The position numbers and the translations under genes are program-made. The notes beneath the pieces are model-generated. The model saw nothing but the letters and a program-made list of their open reading frames with translations, was not told where the DNA came from and did not search any database. A DNA stretch of 64,000 bases, from positions 13,511,362 to 13,575,361 of the forward strand of contig CALNVZ010002974.1 in NCBI GenBank assembly GCA_940671915.1, given 5' to 3'. This document shows positions 25,690 through 38,539 of the stretch, piece after piece; within the stretch, counting starts at the first letter, position 1, and the number at the start of each line of letters is the position of its first letter. Source of the stretch: Paracentrotus lividus. Lineage: Eukaryota; Echinodermata; Echinoidea; Camarodonta; Echinidae.

Positions 25690-28600
25690 ATGGAAAAGAC
25701 GCAAAACGTGAGAAACTCGAGAAAGAAAATGTCAAACAAAGTTAGGAAAAATACCCTTATCCCGTGGAGAAATGTTGATGAATTCTCATCTGTTCGCGAC
25801 CTGCTATTTCAAAATGATGATAACATAAGGAAGATAGCAATTGAAAGACTGATATCATGGAATTCCAGGTAAGTAAGTAATGCCCATGACGCAACGCCGA
25901 CAACGTCAAAGACGTCTCAAAACCCCTCGTGTAGACTACTGGGCAAAGAGAATGGACGGGGACGCTCGGGCGCGCGCTCCCCGGCCAGTCCGCTCGTGGC
26001 ATGCTCGTCTAGCCAGCCTTCCGCCCATGGCATGCGGCAGGGTGCTCCGCGGTGGGAGAGAAAGGGGTGCGCCGGGAAAGGAGATAGGTCTACACGGAGA
26101 AAAGTTCCTCCATAATTTAGTAATTTATGCATGACGCTCGAATGATCACGAATTAGCATATGAAATACACTTCCATTGTGCCTTCCAATGAACAATAGTC
26201 ACGATAAAATTTAGATTTGTCATTTATTTTTTTGGTAAGTCCTCATTTCTTTATGCGTTTTGAAATATTGGGCGTACGTCCGACAGTGGATTCGTTGACT
26301 TAAGTTCCTTTTTTATTTTTCTCTTCTTTATTCTAAAAAATATTGAAAGAGTGGGCTCTACGCCAACCGTTTTTGAAGTCGCGTCCTTGCAGTGTTTTCT
26401 TGCCAAAAATGCTCCGTTTTGGTAATGATTAGACAGCTGAAGCACGAAGAGCTGAATCGCTTTCGCGGGTATTCGTTACTTCCGCGGACTATCAGGTGCG
26501 TGGGATGGTGCGGCAGCTACATCAATGCGCATCGCGTAAGTAATAGTGCGCATGTGCATCTCTCGTATGGCGCTCTGTGAACGATTATGCGCATGCGTTA
26601 AGTTTGCCACTGTGTATGATCTATGACCTAGCGCATGCGCAGCTAGCATGCATGAGCCAAGATGTTTGGGAGTGATTCAGTACAAAAGTTTCCCCCTTCG
26701 ATTATAGGATTCCAGTAACCTAGAATAACATTCACTACGCACGCCAACACGTGCACCATAAACGATTTCTCCAAAACAATGTCTGAACAATAAACTTCCT
26801 GCATGCATTCATCACTGCCCGATCTGAGCTAGCCCCTGGAAATTCTTTCCTAAATCACTTGTTGACGGTTACCCAGTGTTACCACGAGCGTCGAACGCCC
26901 ACGCACCGAGTTCGGGCTTTCGGGAAATTTGTAAACATTTCTCCGAGAGCTCCGAGCACGTGACGCGAAGCCCAAGTGTTTGGTGATAAGCTACGCCCCA
27001 GTTATTGTTTCCAGTCTTCGTTCAATGCACCATAATGATGTGTTGAATAAACATGAGTGCGTGCGCACATTACACGATTAGCCAATCAGAGCGCCCAACA
27101 ATCAAAATCCATTGTTCTCTATTTCTGTAACAGCGGAATGGTAGACTTTTTTCCGTGGTCTACATCTGTATCGTTGGGTCAGCAAAATGTCAGATCCTGA
27201 CACATCACGCTAGCATGAGGAGGCATTGGATTCACATTCATTGCAGCTTAATTTCTAAAGAAAAAAAGAAAAAAATAAAATCAAATAGGGCCTAACGTTA
27301 GAGTCTAACTTGCCCAAAATTTGACCACTTAAGCTTTTTGCAGCTAGTTTGAAAATGAAAAATATATCATCTTTCATTTTCAGCAGATATTAGAAGCATA
27401 TCCCACTCATGATACGATGTCAATACTTTAGTATTGACATTGGCATATCCTAAATTAAATAACACTTAGAAGTCTATAATTTTTTTTAAAATCACAAACT
27501 ATTTGATAGTAAATTCAGAAGTTTTGTAACACCTACCTTCTTGCCGAGATTAGGGTAGCGCGCCCAGTGCCCGGTTGCGTCCCGGTAATCGGTTGTTAGC
27601 TACTTCAACACCTTTCACAAAAAGATCACAAACACATCAGCCTTCTAACTTTCACAAAACAATCATCAAACATTTATCAAACACACCACAAAAAAAATCA
27701 CACAATCAAAATATAAAACGAGATTGCAAACTTACTCTGAATTAGCCACAATTCGGTTATAGCGAGACATTGAGTGCGGCGCCTATACATTATCGGGGTT
27801 TTGTGTTGTGACGCTTCGCATCGTGGGTTTTTTAGTCTGCGCGATCGAAACGCATAGGGAAACCACGTGTAACCGAATACTATTCTGCAAAACCGATTGA
27901 CGGGCGGAAAACATCTCGTCATTCTATCAGCGATATTTTTTTAGCCATAATTAAATATTTTAAATGATTTTGATAATCTTTAAGAGTAGAATTTGTTCGT
28001 TCTTCTGGTGGGTGGATCGTCAGATAAAGGAGGTAAGTTTTTATATTATCGCCGATTTCCCCTTACGGCACCAAATACTGGGCACCCTACCCATAGACCG
28101 CCGTTGCATAAATACCACCAGACGTGAAAAGTCAGCACGCACCGCGCGCCGCTGAAATCTGGCTCACTCGCCGCATCGGGAGCACATCGCGCTCTGCCGA
28201 CAGTCCGGGGCCGCCGCGGCATGAATACCCGGTCGAAACTAGGGCAGAGAAAAAAATCTTGTCAGTCCCATGATTGCAGTGTTGTAACTCTAGCACTGTA
28301 GAGTAAACGCATTTTTCCTGATCGGTTTTCCTTAGCTTTTCGCTAAGCGCACACGGGCTTCAACATTTGGAGCAAAATCTGGGATTTTAGGAGCAAAATT
28401 AAGGTATCTAGTATGATCTTTTTGTGATTCTTTTTTTTTGGTTGTCTTCAGTGACGATCTGTGCGTGTGATATGAGTTGATTGGAGTGTGTTTGAGTGTG
28501 TTTTGGATTTTTTTCCCCCATATTTGTCTGAAACCGGTCGAATCTAGGCAAGGGTCGAATTTTCGGGCACTTTACTCTAACAGTAACAGTTAGGCCTAGT

Positions 28601-31600
28601 AACTAACAACAGTTCGGCCTAAAATGTTAGGCCTAGACCTAGTCCAGTAAAAAACGAAAAAACATAGAACAATCATTACAATGAAGACTAACTGTAAGCT
28701 TGCCTTTTCAATAAATTAAATTGTTCTTTCAATTTAGAGCCTATTAGAGGACTTTAAAATTTCAATTTGGTGAAAATGTGTGACAAAGGTTGGCCAAAAA
28801 AGAAAGAAAAACGTGTTGAGCGTCCTGCCTTTTTTAGTAAAAAAGGGCTTGTTTTTCCCAATTAGCTGACCAAACAATTTTCTGACTGCTGATGAGACGC
28901 TGCACTAGTATTGCATCCACATGAATGAATACACAAGAGTGACAATCTCTCAAGAGTTTTGACAGAAAATGAGGACCTCCTTTGAATGCACATACTTTTA
29001 TGTCAACTTAGGATTTTTTTTCTCTCCACCTCTCCCTCCAAGGTACAAGAAGTTACCTGTAGCTATTTTATGTACCAAGGACCTGACAGAGCTCCAACTC
29101 GAGATAGCTGAAGATACACACTCCAATCAGTTTCAAATGGCATGCACGCTGGCCATTACCAGGTAGATACAAAAGTTTGTTAATAAGCATAGCCAGGTTA
29201 GCAGGTTTGTGAATTGAAGCAGATGTATACAATGGGAAAAATGAAGTTATGGGCGGGGTTTCTAGGATAAATATCCCCTGAACATCTACCCCTGCCAAAA
29301 AATCTACCATCTAACTCAACACCTAACCCTAACCCTTTATTTCGGGGGGGGGGGGATGGGAGGGGGTTACTTGTCCTGAGTAATTGTTCAGGATGTTAGT
29401 CTGTCCTGGTATGTATGGGCAATGTCACAATAAAATACCCCCTTTAAATTATTGAAATTTCACATTAATGTTCAATGTAATTTTTGTTTTATGTCTTGGT
29501 TTAATGCAGTCAGGCTTGGGATGTAGCCCCTCAGATAAATTTGTGTTTCCTGTCTGCGTGAAGAGTATTCTGTTTTCTTTGCCTTCAAATATTATTGTGA
29601 GTAATAACAATGGTTGCAATCGATAGCAAAGTGGCAATAGCCAATCACAATTGTTGTTGCATGCACTTGTTGTTCCGAAGACTAATCAGAAACCAATTAT
29701 TTTTAATTTCAGATTCGTGAATCTTCATACAGAGGAGCAGCAAAAGTCAGGGAGAGGGATCCCTGTGCATGAAATCGCTTCAAAGGTACACATGTACATC
29801 TACATTTAACTGTGACCTACAATTCAAAGCATGATGTTACTATGAGTTGTAAGATTTAGCAGTTTGTGTTCTGGAAAAAGATTATTTTTTTATTTTGAGA
29901 GATAAAAAAAACTTGTCTTTATTTTATAAGAACATTTTGTTTAATGGAATAAATATGAATTGATGCTTGAATTAATTATCAGCCGAATTCAAATATTTGT
30001 TGAGAGAAATATACCGCAAATGGGTTCAGATTTTCATTATACATACATGTATTATTTCATTTGCTAGATTGTATTGTAGATTCATGTTATGTTTTCAGAT
30101 TTGGCTGCGAAAGTGACATACCCCCTATTATCTTGGAATGTACAAGTTTTAAAAATGTTGTCATCCCTCTCTAGATTGGTCTTCCAAAGTGGATTGTAGA
30201 CATTCGACACCAGGGAACCCACGGACCTATGCCAAAACGTCATGTACTGGAGAGTGCTCTCAATTTCAGTCTGGACTGGCTGAAGAAAACCTTCTGGGAT
30301 GCACATGTGAAGGAGATGGAGGGAAGCGCAGATAGAGGTTTTCAAGACTTTGATGTTCAGACACAAGGTATCATGTCTTGTCATATCTGAAATTGACTGT
30401 TGAGAAAGCACAAGATTATTGAAGTTTAAGAACATTTATTGTTCTGTGATCATTGATGAGGAGAGTGTGGCTCAATGTTATGGATTGTCTGCCTCAGTAA
30501 GGGTCTTTTTTTCTTGAGTGAGATGTTCTCAATGGACCTTGGTGGAAGATAAGCCCTGTGATAAACAAGTTAACTGTTCGATCAATTGCAAATTTAAAAC
30601 CACCATTCTGAGTGGTTCACCGTGGGACTTTTATTCAGTAAGTCCATGCAAAAAAGATCCTGATTGGCTATCATCGATTTGCAATTGATCGTAACTCTGT
30701 GTTATAGGACAAACGTTTTATAGCTTTTGAAAATCTTGCCATGTTGAAGAAAAAGAAAAGAGACCTTTCAGATGCATTTGGTTTGGTCCATCTTGCTATA
30801 TCAAACTTGGTGAACATAGAATTGCCCACATATTGTTTAAAAAACTTTTTATCACTTTTATCTGTATCCCCTTTTTTGGTTCTCTCTTTCTTTGCAGAAA
30901 AGATCAGGAAAGTCCTAGGAGATTACATGGATTGTATGATGAATGCCGACATGGTAAGTGTGATGATTGTTTTTTGACTGAATTTACACCTATGCTAAAC
31001 ACAGTAGTTATGTACCCTCCGACTCAAACCCATGCATGCATTCATATCTTGAAGCAGCTGTTGTACAAAAGCGTTTAGGCCCAACCTTTGCATATGATTA
31101 AAAAATTTGATGGAGACGAGCACACTGTGAGGACATGGGGTAGGGTGTTTTCAATCCGTCAAACTCAGTCAGTGGATTTTGCTAGCCATCTGTACCCTGC
31201 ATTCTGATCCAGTTGGATGAAGTTGGTGATCAACTAGATGGAGGTCAGCTATGTTATTTCTGAAAGGAGACTATTACATCGGTAAATCCTAGGAGAGAAA
31301 AATTAAACAAAGTTAAATCTTTGCTACTCCTTTCCCTACAGATGTATACCCAGGGAACATCACTTTGTGGAATTATGTCACTATACTTGTAATGTGATGA
31401 TATTAACAAAAAGGAAAAAGGTATTTGTAAGTATCAAGATAATGGCCAGTATTCTCAAAGGGTGACTTAAGTTGCTAGGCCTACCAAATATGTCACCCTA
31501 TTCTTTAAGACAATAGAAAGGCCTATTAGATATGTATTTAGTAGGCCTACTAATTTTTAGTCACCCTTCAAGAATACCGGCCTATGATCGTAAGTTACCA

Positions 31601-34600
31601 TCCATTTTTTTTAAACCTAGCTTCTGAATGGCAGGCCACGTCACAAGGAAAGGGAGATCTTGCAGAAACTAAACAAGCCTTTGCGGAATTATGTATCAAA
31701 GTAAGATTATATTTAACTATTTCAATTTTGCACCCCCCCCCCCCCATTTCAAGAGAATGGATGCCTGGAAGGGGAAGGAATTGCTGTGAATGCTTCAGTG
31801 TTTTATCGTTGGGCTATAGACGGGCTGACAATTTGTTGTAAGCCACAGTTGATCGTTAAATTGTTGTCATTATTGTTGTAATTTCAAAGAACTATCTTAC
31901 ATCATCAACTCTTTTATTGAAATTGAACTGAAATTAAAAACGTAAGAACATAATTTTTTTTTAAATTCAGAAACATCTTGGTATGCAATCATAATTTTCC
32001 TTCTCTTTGTGCTTTTGTATCAAATGCACTTATCGACTTTCGATTTTGACATCCTTTTGAAAATATAATGTTGAAACGGAAATTACTGCTGTGGTCATGA
32101 AAAAGAGTTGGAAAGATTGGTAACAATTGAAAGCTCCCAGTCATTTTGTTTACCTTTCCCTTTAATTTATAATAATCACTTGTATCTATCATCCCCCAGG
32201 AATTATCTTGCTTATCTGCTCACCCAAGATGGCTACTTGGTTCCTACTCCTGATCAAGAGAAAGTACTGGGCATTGACAATGGTAAGAACTTTGGTGTTT
32301 ATTTCATCTAAGATGTAGGGTTAGGGTTAAAATAGGGTTTTATGTTACATTGGAGGTTTGGTTTAGGGGAAGGTATATTATTAATTCCAGGTTTGAAGTT
32401 GGTCGTTTTGCTAGTGTATGGAATTTACAGCAGAGAAATTGTCGTTAGAGCAATGGAAATATAATCTTACCCAATAAATGACCTGGGGCGGAATTCTGGG
32501 GAACTCTCTTAACTACTGTCTTATCTTTTGTCTTATCTCTGAGAGATAAGACACCCTTAAGATTGTCCTAAATCGGTATTCTGAAGACTGTCTTTTCTCT
32601 GTCTTATCTCTGAAAGTACCTGCCCATCTTTTCTCAGACAAACCAATGAAAATCACTCTTAGTTACTCGTTTAAGCCCTCTTAACCAATAGGAAGGCCCG
32701 AAGACATGCAGGGGTGTGTCCAAAATACAGTAAATCGCAATGCGTGACTGCACATATTAATGCGCTTATTTACGCAAAGTTAAAGAAAAAGACAGACAGA
32801 ACTCAGAAGACTTTTTGGAAGAGAAAAAGAGAGAGCAAAAACAGAGAGGAAAATGGCAGTTAACCTGGGGGGCTTAACTTCTGGCAGATCAAACGAATTT
32901 TTTTGAAAATTGTGACATATGATAAGTAAAATTAATGAAACAATGTAATCTAAAAAATATTATTGTTTGCTTACAATAAAGGGGCAATTTTACTTGGGTA
33001 TCATGGTACTAAAACTTTGTAAAAGATAAGACAAAAGATAAGACAGCTAGACCCTGTCATATCTTTTATCTTATCTTTTCTCCGGTTTCGCGTAAAAGTT
33101 GGCTTTTGCACGTTTATTAAACAGCGTATTTCTTGTGTGCGCCAATGATTTATGACAATTATTAATGACAAAAAGATAAGACAGCTCCCAGAATACCGAT
33201 TTTGTCTTATCTCTGAGATAAGATAAAATACCGAGATAAGACACTGCCCAGAATTCCGCCCGTGGTCTCTGTAAATAATCATATGACTTTGTGTGCTTTT
33301 ACTCTGTGATTTATTTTTTTGTTATCACTTTCATGATATAAACAAAGTTGAATGACCCTAAGTTATGTAATAATTAATGTGTAACTAATCAGAAAAGATA
33401 AATGCACTTATTATGAAATGAATTAAATGCAACAAAATTGATTTCTTTAAATGAAAAGCAGTACCGTTTTGTTGTTTGTTGGAGGGTGTTTTTTTTTTTT
33501 TTGGGGGGGGGGTGGGGGTTGGAGTGGAGGTTAAAGATTATTTTTTTTTATCAATATGCTAACATGTGATAATTCATGTATTGAATTGGTTTAGGCCTAA
33601 TATTTTTGTGCAAATAAGAATTACTTTGTTCTGAAATTATTTTACAATATCTCTGTGCAATTCTATTCCTATTACCGTGTAGGTATGGATTCCCTACAAT
33701 CCGATCACTTACCCACCGCTCTTGTGCATTTCTGGAGCGCTCTTCTGGACCATGTGCATCCATCTGGACTGGAGCATCTCATTATGGACTGCATCATTAA
33801 CCAGCTCTCCAAACTCACCTCCGAGAACTCTTCGGATCAATCCAAGGACAGCCCTGTTGTCCGTTACCTCCTGGGCTGGGCCAAGACCCTTATGAAGAGA
33901 AATGGAGTGATGTCAACATCAGGTAATAATGACTTCAAATATCCCGTCCATAATGCAGTCACACATGAACTACTGTTTTTAGGCCAACTACCCACTGGAC
34001 AATTACCCCTGGACAACTGTGTTCCATCAAAAATTTACCACCTAACCCTATTTCTGGGTTGTAGTTGTCCCAGGGGTAATTGTTCAGGGTTAGTTGTCCT
34101 GATACATGAAATATTCAAAATATTATTTTTCCTTACTCTTATGATTGATCAGACTGCTTGTTCATGATATACTGTATGTAACATATATTTACATGTCCTC
34201 CTATAAAAAGAACCTCTGTTCAACCAGTAGAAATTGAGAAAAGTGATGATTTTAGTGGAACATGTGAACAAGAAATTAGAGACACCACACTTCTTTTCCA
34301 CTTTTTTTAATTAGAAGATCCATTCCAATTGTCATATAAAGTGACCCCCAGTAAAAATCTCCTCTAAAAAATCCCAGTCAGAATTGGGTAACTAAAAAAG
34401 TGAAATCTTCAGGATCCGTTATAATGCTCTCAAGCAGTGCTGACTTTGCTATAATTTTGCTCTTTTCAGATCCTGCCAAAAGAGATAGCCCTCCAGAGAA
34501 GCGAAACAAAAGGGCTGCATCTGAGTGGAGTAAGACTCTGAAGAAGTGCATTAAGAAACCTAATATACATTCAATGGAACTGATACCTGGGTAGGTTAGC

Positions 34601-36635
34601 CCCTTGTATGGATTCCATGAAATTTGCTCCGGTGACAATTGCTCTCATGTAAACTCAATGGCCCGAATTCACAAAGGAGGATTCTGCAAAACCCACGGAT
34701 CTGTGGATCCGTGGGTTTTTTAATCGACGGCTCCATGGATCCACCATTTTATGATTCACCAACAGTTGACCCAAATTATGACGTTTTATGACGATGTGGA
34801 TCTGTGGATTCAGTTGAGTCCACCTTTGTGAATACCATATTGAAAATCCTAGGTCCAACCCTAGGTTAAACCCAGGGTTGAAACCATGGATTTTGCAGAA
34901 TCCACCTTTGTGAATTCGGGCCAATGCACTTATCGAATGACTAACTCTGGAATTAACACTATACCCTACCCTAAACCTAACATAAAACCCTATTGCAACC
35001 CTAACCTTATATCTTAGACAAACTAAAACCTTGAGCAATTGTTCCAGGAGCAAATGTTGTGCCCCCCCTTGTATAAAGAGGATGGGTCTTTACAAATGGT
35101 TAAAGCTCACTTTAAGAGAAGCTGATCAGTTGGAAAGATGCTAATAACTGCATCCAAAATAGGCATAGACTTTTTCCAACATAACTAATTAAACAGAAAT
35201 AACGTCAATATTTAGTTGTAGGACAATATACCACAAATACTACTTGTAGTACTACTTGTAATACTAACTGTGCAATTGTGCAAGTTAAAAACATGGTTTA
35301 AGATGAACCTCTTTTGTTGACTTTGGGGTGGAATATTCTCCTTTACCTGTCAGAGATCTGTCTCCAAATAAAATTATCATAAATCTGTTTTCTGTTGATT
35401 CTCCTCAGTCTTCTGAAACTGCAGGAACCCCGACTTGAGAAAACCGCTGAAGAAAAGTTGATCAAAATTGCCAAAGCCATTGTTCATGGACCAAACGGCA
35501 TCTCCTATCCGTCCAATGGTCTTCCTTCCCTTGATGACATGGAAGCAATGATTGAGGCTGGCGTCAAGCGGAAGCACAAGATTAAGAACCCAATGTTAGA
35601 TCTGCTGTCTGCTGGGAAGAGAGGTGCCCAGGACAGGACTTCAGTAGACTCTATGGAACCCTGGCATGTTAGCAAAGGTGTGTATTGCTTTGGTATTGAA
35701 GATAAAGACCAGGTAATAATGTGTGAAGCAGCCGGCAAAATGCCATGAGCGTCGTGCCCAACGGATCTGAGCACGATATAAGAATTCACCATTATTATTA
35801 TTACATGTGTCAATATATTATTAGACTTCTGCAATGCTCTAAAATGGTAGCCGTGCGAACACAAGGATAAAGATTAGACTTCATGAATGTCAAGTGATAA
35901 AGAAATGTTTGCAATTTAGAAAAGCAAACTTTTATCATCACTATCATATGTAGTCCAAGTGCACAATAATATATAATCCCTTTTTTAATAAAGTTTTCCA
36001 CTCTGTGCACAGAATGGGACAAAACTTTTAAACTTATATTTTGTGGCATGAAAATGCATTCATAAAGATTACCCTGATATTTAAACACTGTAAAAGTATC
36101 AACTCTATTGGTGGTCTATGTATTATGTACCGATGTGTTGGCTCAGTGGATAGAGCGTCTGCCTCATAATTGGGAGGTCGTGGGTTCGATCCCTGGCCGC
36201 GTCGTACCAAAAGATGTTAAAAAATTGGAGTTGCTGCTACCCTGTTTAGCATTCAACAAGAAAGGGTTAGAGCAATGTCGATCTGATGCTGCTCAGTGGC
36301 TGCCTGGCCCACGATTAATTGGGCAAAATAAATTTCTGTTCCACCTTTCAGGACTTTGTTTTGGACAATAAAATTTGGAGCATATATTATTTTTATTATT
36401 ACAATGAAATGAAAACATAATGAAACTTTTCTTATGTCATGAATAACAGTTGCACAGAAATTTTCTTCATCTTCATCTTTTCTTGTTTGAATCATTTACA
36501 GACCTTGTTGATTGGAGCCGTACGCCCCTTGGTGTGTTGCCATGGCAACCAGAGGATCCTGATTTCTTCCAGCTAAGCATGCCAACATCCAGCGTGAGGA
36601 AACGAAAATCATGTTCTTCTGACCCTCCGGAGTAG
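25690..36635 (+). CDS. LAS1L: LAS1L, endoribonuclease of the ITS2 pre-rRNA processing complex (11 exons)
   Basis: Exons: 25690-25868, 29043-29162, 29713-29785, 30175-30367, 30898-30953, 31621-31700, 32200-32282, 33683-33922, 34470-34590, 35409-35677, 36502-36635. All introns are GT-AG and all phases agree, giving 1548 bases or 515 residues plus a TAG stop. Las1 is the HEPN nuclease that cuts ITS2 between 5.8S and 28S rRNA, working with the kinase NOL9/Grc3 in the nucleolus. Exon 1 gives the helical start (LIPWRNVDEF), exon 2 the conserved LPVAILCTKDL, and exon 3 RFVNLHTEE. Exon 4 holds the HEPN R-x4-H catalytic motif RHQGTH (residues 135-140, bases 30205-30222) followed by SLDWLKKTFW. Exon 7 has DGYLVPTPDQ, like DGFLVPT of human LAS1L. 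Exon 11 carries the C-terminal DWSRTPLGVLPW, matching the Las1 tail that in yeast contacts Grc3. It is shorter than human LAS1L (734 residues), mostly for lack of the acidic central insert. Start: Met1 is followed by a second in-frame Met14; the first is chosen but either is possible. Confidence 0.93.
26625..27090. promoter_or_regulatory. CpG-rich cluster of promoter-type motifs in LAS1L intron 1
   Basis: Within about 460 bases lie a perfect NRF1-type palindrome GCGCATGCGC (26631-26640), an E-box CACGTGAC (26957-26964) and a CCAAT box (27082-27086). GCGCATG variants also occur just upstream near 26540-26600. The counterpart in copy 1 (about 5030-5530) keeps the E-box and CCAAT box. This is motif reading only; it could be an internal promoter or enhancer of LAS1L, or chance in a GC-richer stretch. 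Confidence 0.35.
32486..33261. mobile_element. Foldback/MITE-like element in LAS1L intron 7 (copy 2)
   Basis: Ends are GGGCGGAATTCTGGG and its inverse CCCAGAATTCCGCCC. Each arm holds repeated TGTCTTATCT motifs, and TTATCTCTGAGA/TCTCAGAGATAA form local palindromes. A second inner pair (AATCGGTATTCTG and CAGAATACCGATT) extends the inverted repeat to roughly 100 bases at each end. No open frame fits a transposase, so it is non-autonomous. No clear target duplication was found, so the superfamily is left open. Confidence 0.8.
33979..34105. repeat. Short foldback relic in LAS1L intron 8
   Basis: AGGCCAACTACCC and GGACAATTACCCCTGG on the left are mirrored by CCAGGGGTAATTGTTCAGGG and TTAGTTGTCCTG on the right. 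A related fragment lies in intron 2 at about 29374-29407 (TAATTGTTCAGGATGTTAG), so this is a dispersed small element. It has no coding capacity. Confidence 0.55.
34661..34921. mobile_element. MITE, 261 bp, with ~30-bp inverted ends and CAATG flanks
   Basis: The left end is GCCCGAATTCACAAAGG and the right end is its inverse, CCTTTGTGAATTCGGGC with one mismatch. The match continues inward through GGATTCTGCAAAA/TTTTGCAGAATCC. CAATG lies directly on both sides (34656-34660 and 34922-34926) and reads as a 5-bp target duplication. There is no open frame for a transposase. The element sits in LAS1L intron 9. Confidence 0.85.
36129..36401 (+). mobile_element. tRNA-derived SINE in LAS1L intron 10
   Basis: The head looks like a tRNA gene with an internal pol III promoter: A box TGGCTCAGTGG (36139-36149) and B box GGGTTCGATCCC (36182-36193). 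The loop reads CTCATAATTG, so it may derive from a CAT-anticodon tRNA, but the anticodon stem does not pair as a functional 5-bp stem with a 7-base loop. A ~200-base unrelated body follows (GAAAGGGTTAGAGCAATG, CGATTAATTGGGCAAAATAA) and then an ATT-rich tail. This is a SINE, not a working tRNA. Confidence 0.88.
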
Positions 36636-37162
36636 ACGTGAATTATTTTACTCAGAGTATATTAATATTATTTTCACAATTTACAAAAAGAACAGTAAAT
36701 TAGAATAATAATAATGATACATGGGATTCCTATAGTGCCATTTTCAATTTAGATAAAATGCTCAAGGCGATTTTGTAAAGGAATACAAAGATGATTGTGA
36801 AAGAGATGAATGTCTTTCTTCAAGAATATACACAAGTGAACATATAAGACTTAAGATTTGTCTTGAATGTTTCCAGTGAAGATGAATTCTTTAGCTCCTG
36901 TTGAAGTGCGTTCCACATTTACATGTATCCCCTGTTAAGTATAATATTTGGATCTTAAAATCACCATCATGATGGTCACACAGTTACTTCAAAGTCATGT
37001 CTCTTGGAAAGACCCGGGTATTCTTTTTTTTTAAATATTTAATCATACATTGCTCTAGGCAGAATGTTGGACCATATGGTGACTATGGATGGGAGGAGCT
37101 CCTGCATTCGCATTAGCACTTTATCTATGCTGTTACATAAATCCAAGAGAGACAAACTGATG

Positions 37163-37345
37163 TTATTGATGCCTACATGGATTATTACATGAGTAGCTGA
37201 CTAGATCACTGGTATGAGGATGTGCCTCTCCACAGGATATAAATTAAAAACCAGTGTTATTGATGCTTACGTGGATTATTACATGAGTAACTAACTGGAG
37301 GACTGGTATTGAATGTGTTGCTCCACATGATGTAAATTGACCCCT
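37163..37345. repeat. Pair of ~95-bp direct repeats downstream of LAS1L
   Basis: TTATTGATGCCTACATGG (37163) and TTATTGATGCTTACGTGG (37257) each start a unit that runs on through GATTATTACATGAGTA and a TCCACA block. The counterpart in copy 1 lies at about 15990-16170. Confidence 0.6.
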
Positions 37346-38539
37346 TGGACGTCAAACCACACCACCTCGGCATCCAGGCCCAGGGATTGACTCAGATGCA
37401 TTGCCATACCTTCCAGCCTAGTGTATGATTGAATCCGCAAGGATGACAATTGAAGGTTCTATCGACCTTCCAAGGGAACATGCAAATCTTCCGTGAGATA
37501 ACATGACTGACTAGTCATGCTCGCCATCTCTTGGATCACTGCTAGGACCTTCTGTTTCGTGAACGAATAAATTCTCATGCAGCTTCGATATTTTTTAAAC
37601 AGCATTTGCAAATTGAAATCTTTATCAAGAAGCTGTCCTTTGAAGTTTCTGAGTTATACCTCTCTCTCTCTTCCAACTTTTCAACGTTAGTACTTTTTTC
37701 ATCTGGAAAAACGCTTCAGCGGAGGTTTGAAGCAGATTTTCATATTATGAGTTTCTTGGCACTTATTGGATGACAGTAGACTGCCCTGTTTTGGGGTTTT
37801 TGTTTGTTTGTTTTTTTTTGGTGTCGATTCTAGAAAGCAACCCAAGGGTTCTATTTTTAACTCTTCATAAGCCCTGCTAGTGCTTACTTTACCCACCAAC
37901 ATCTTTTTATATTTACACTTGTCTCCAGCCTGATCTGAATGACTGTTACATCAACCCAGTCACTCCATGCCTGGGACGAATATTTCTGTTATATAAATCC
38001 AACTTAGCATCAAATACTGCAAGAATTTAAAAACTCCATTTCTGCTGGAAATCTATATCCATGCTTTGCTGATGGAACAATTTACACATTATCAATCATT
38101 CTATTATCCAAACCGATAATGTAGCAACTAAGTAACAATGGCAACTTTTTTGCAATTTATACACTCTCTCTACAGTTATCTTATCATTGAACACCCAGGA
38201 ATTTGGTTTGTAAAATACTTTCTAAAAATACTTATTTTCCGAAACCCAAGCCCTTACAGGGGTTTTGATCAATGTGATTGTAATCTACCTGGCTGGCTTT
38301 GTATCCTCTCGATTTGGAAATCTAGCGTGTTACATTATTTATGCTTTGACGTCTACAATGCCGAGTCTTTGGTGCAGAAAGAAATGTCTTTTGACTAGCT
38401 GTGCATAGTTCCCTCCATCATAGTATAGTTCTTATTTTGTCCCATGCAGGAATCACTGAACAGAATGATTTTCTTGATGTTTGTGTTCCCAGGAAGGTAT
38501 TTTTCCACAAAGTGCTGAGAAGTACTTTCTACTTGCTTT

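Noticed and set aside
36129-36205. Possible tRNA gene
   Set aside because: The A and B boxes are good but the anticodon stem and loop are not canonical, and a SINE body with an ATT tail follows.
37330-37500. Minus-strand stretch reading SIVILADS, vaguely like an SGNH/GDSL hydrolase motif
   Set aside because: Too short, not continuous in either copy, and the catalytic blocks cannot be confirmed.
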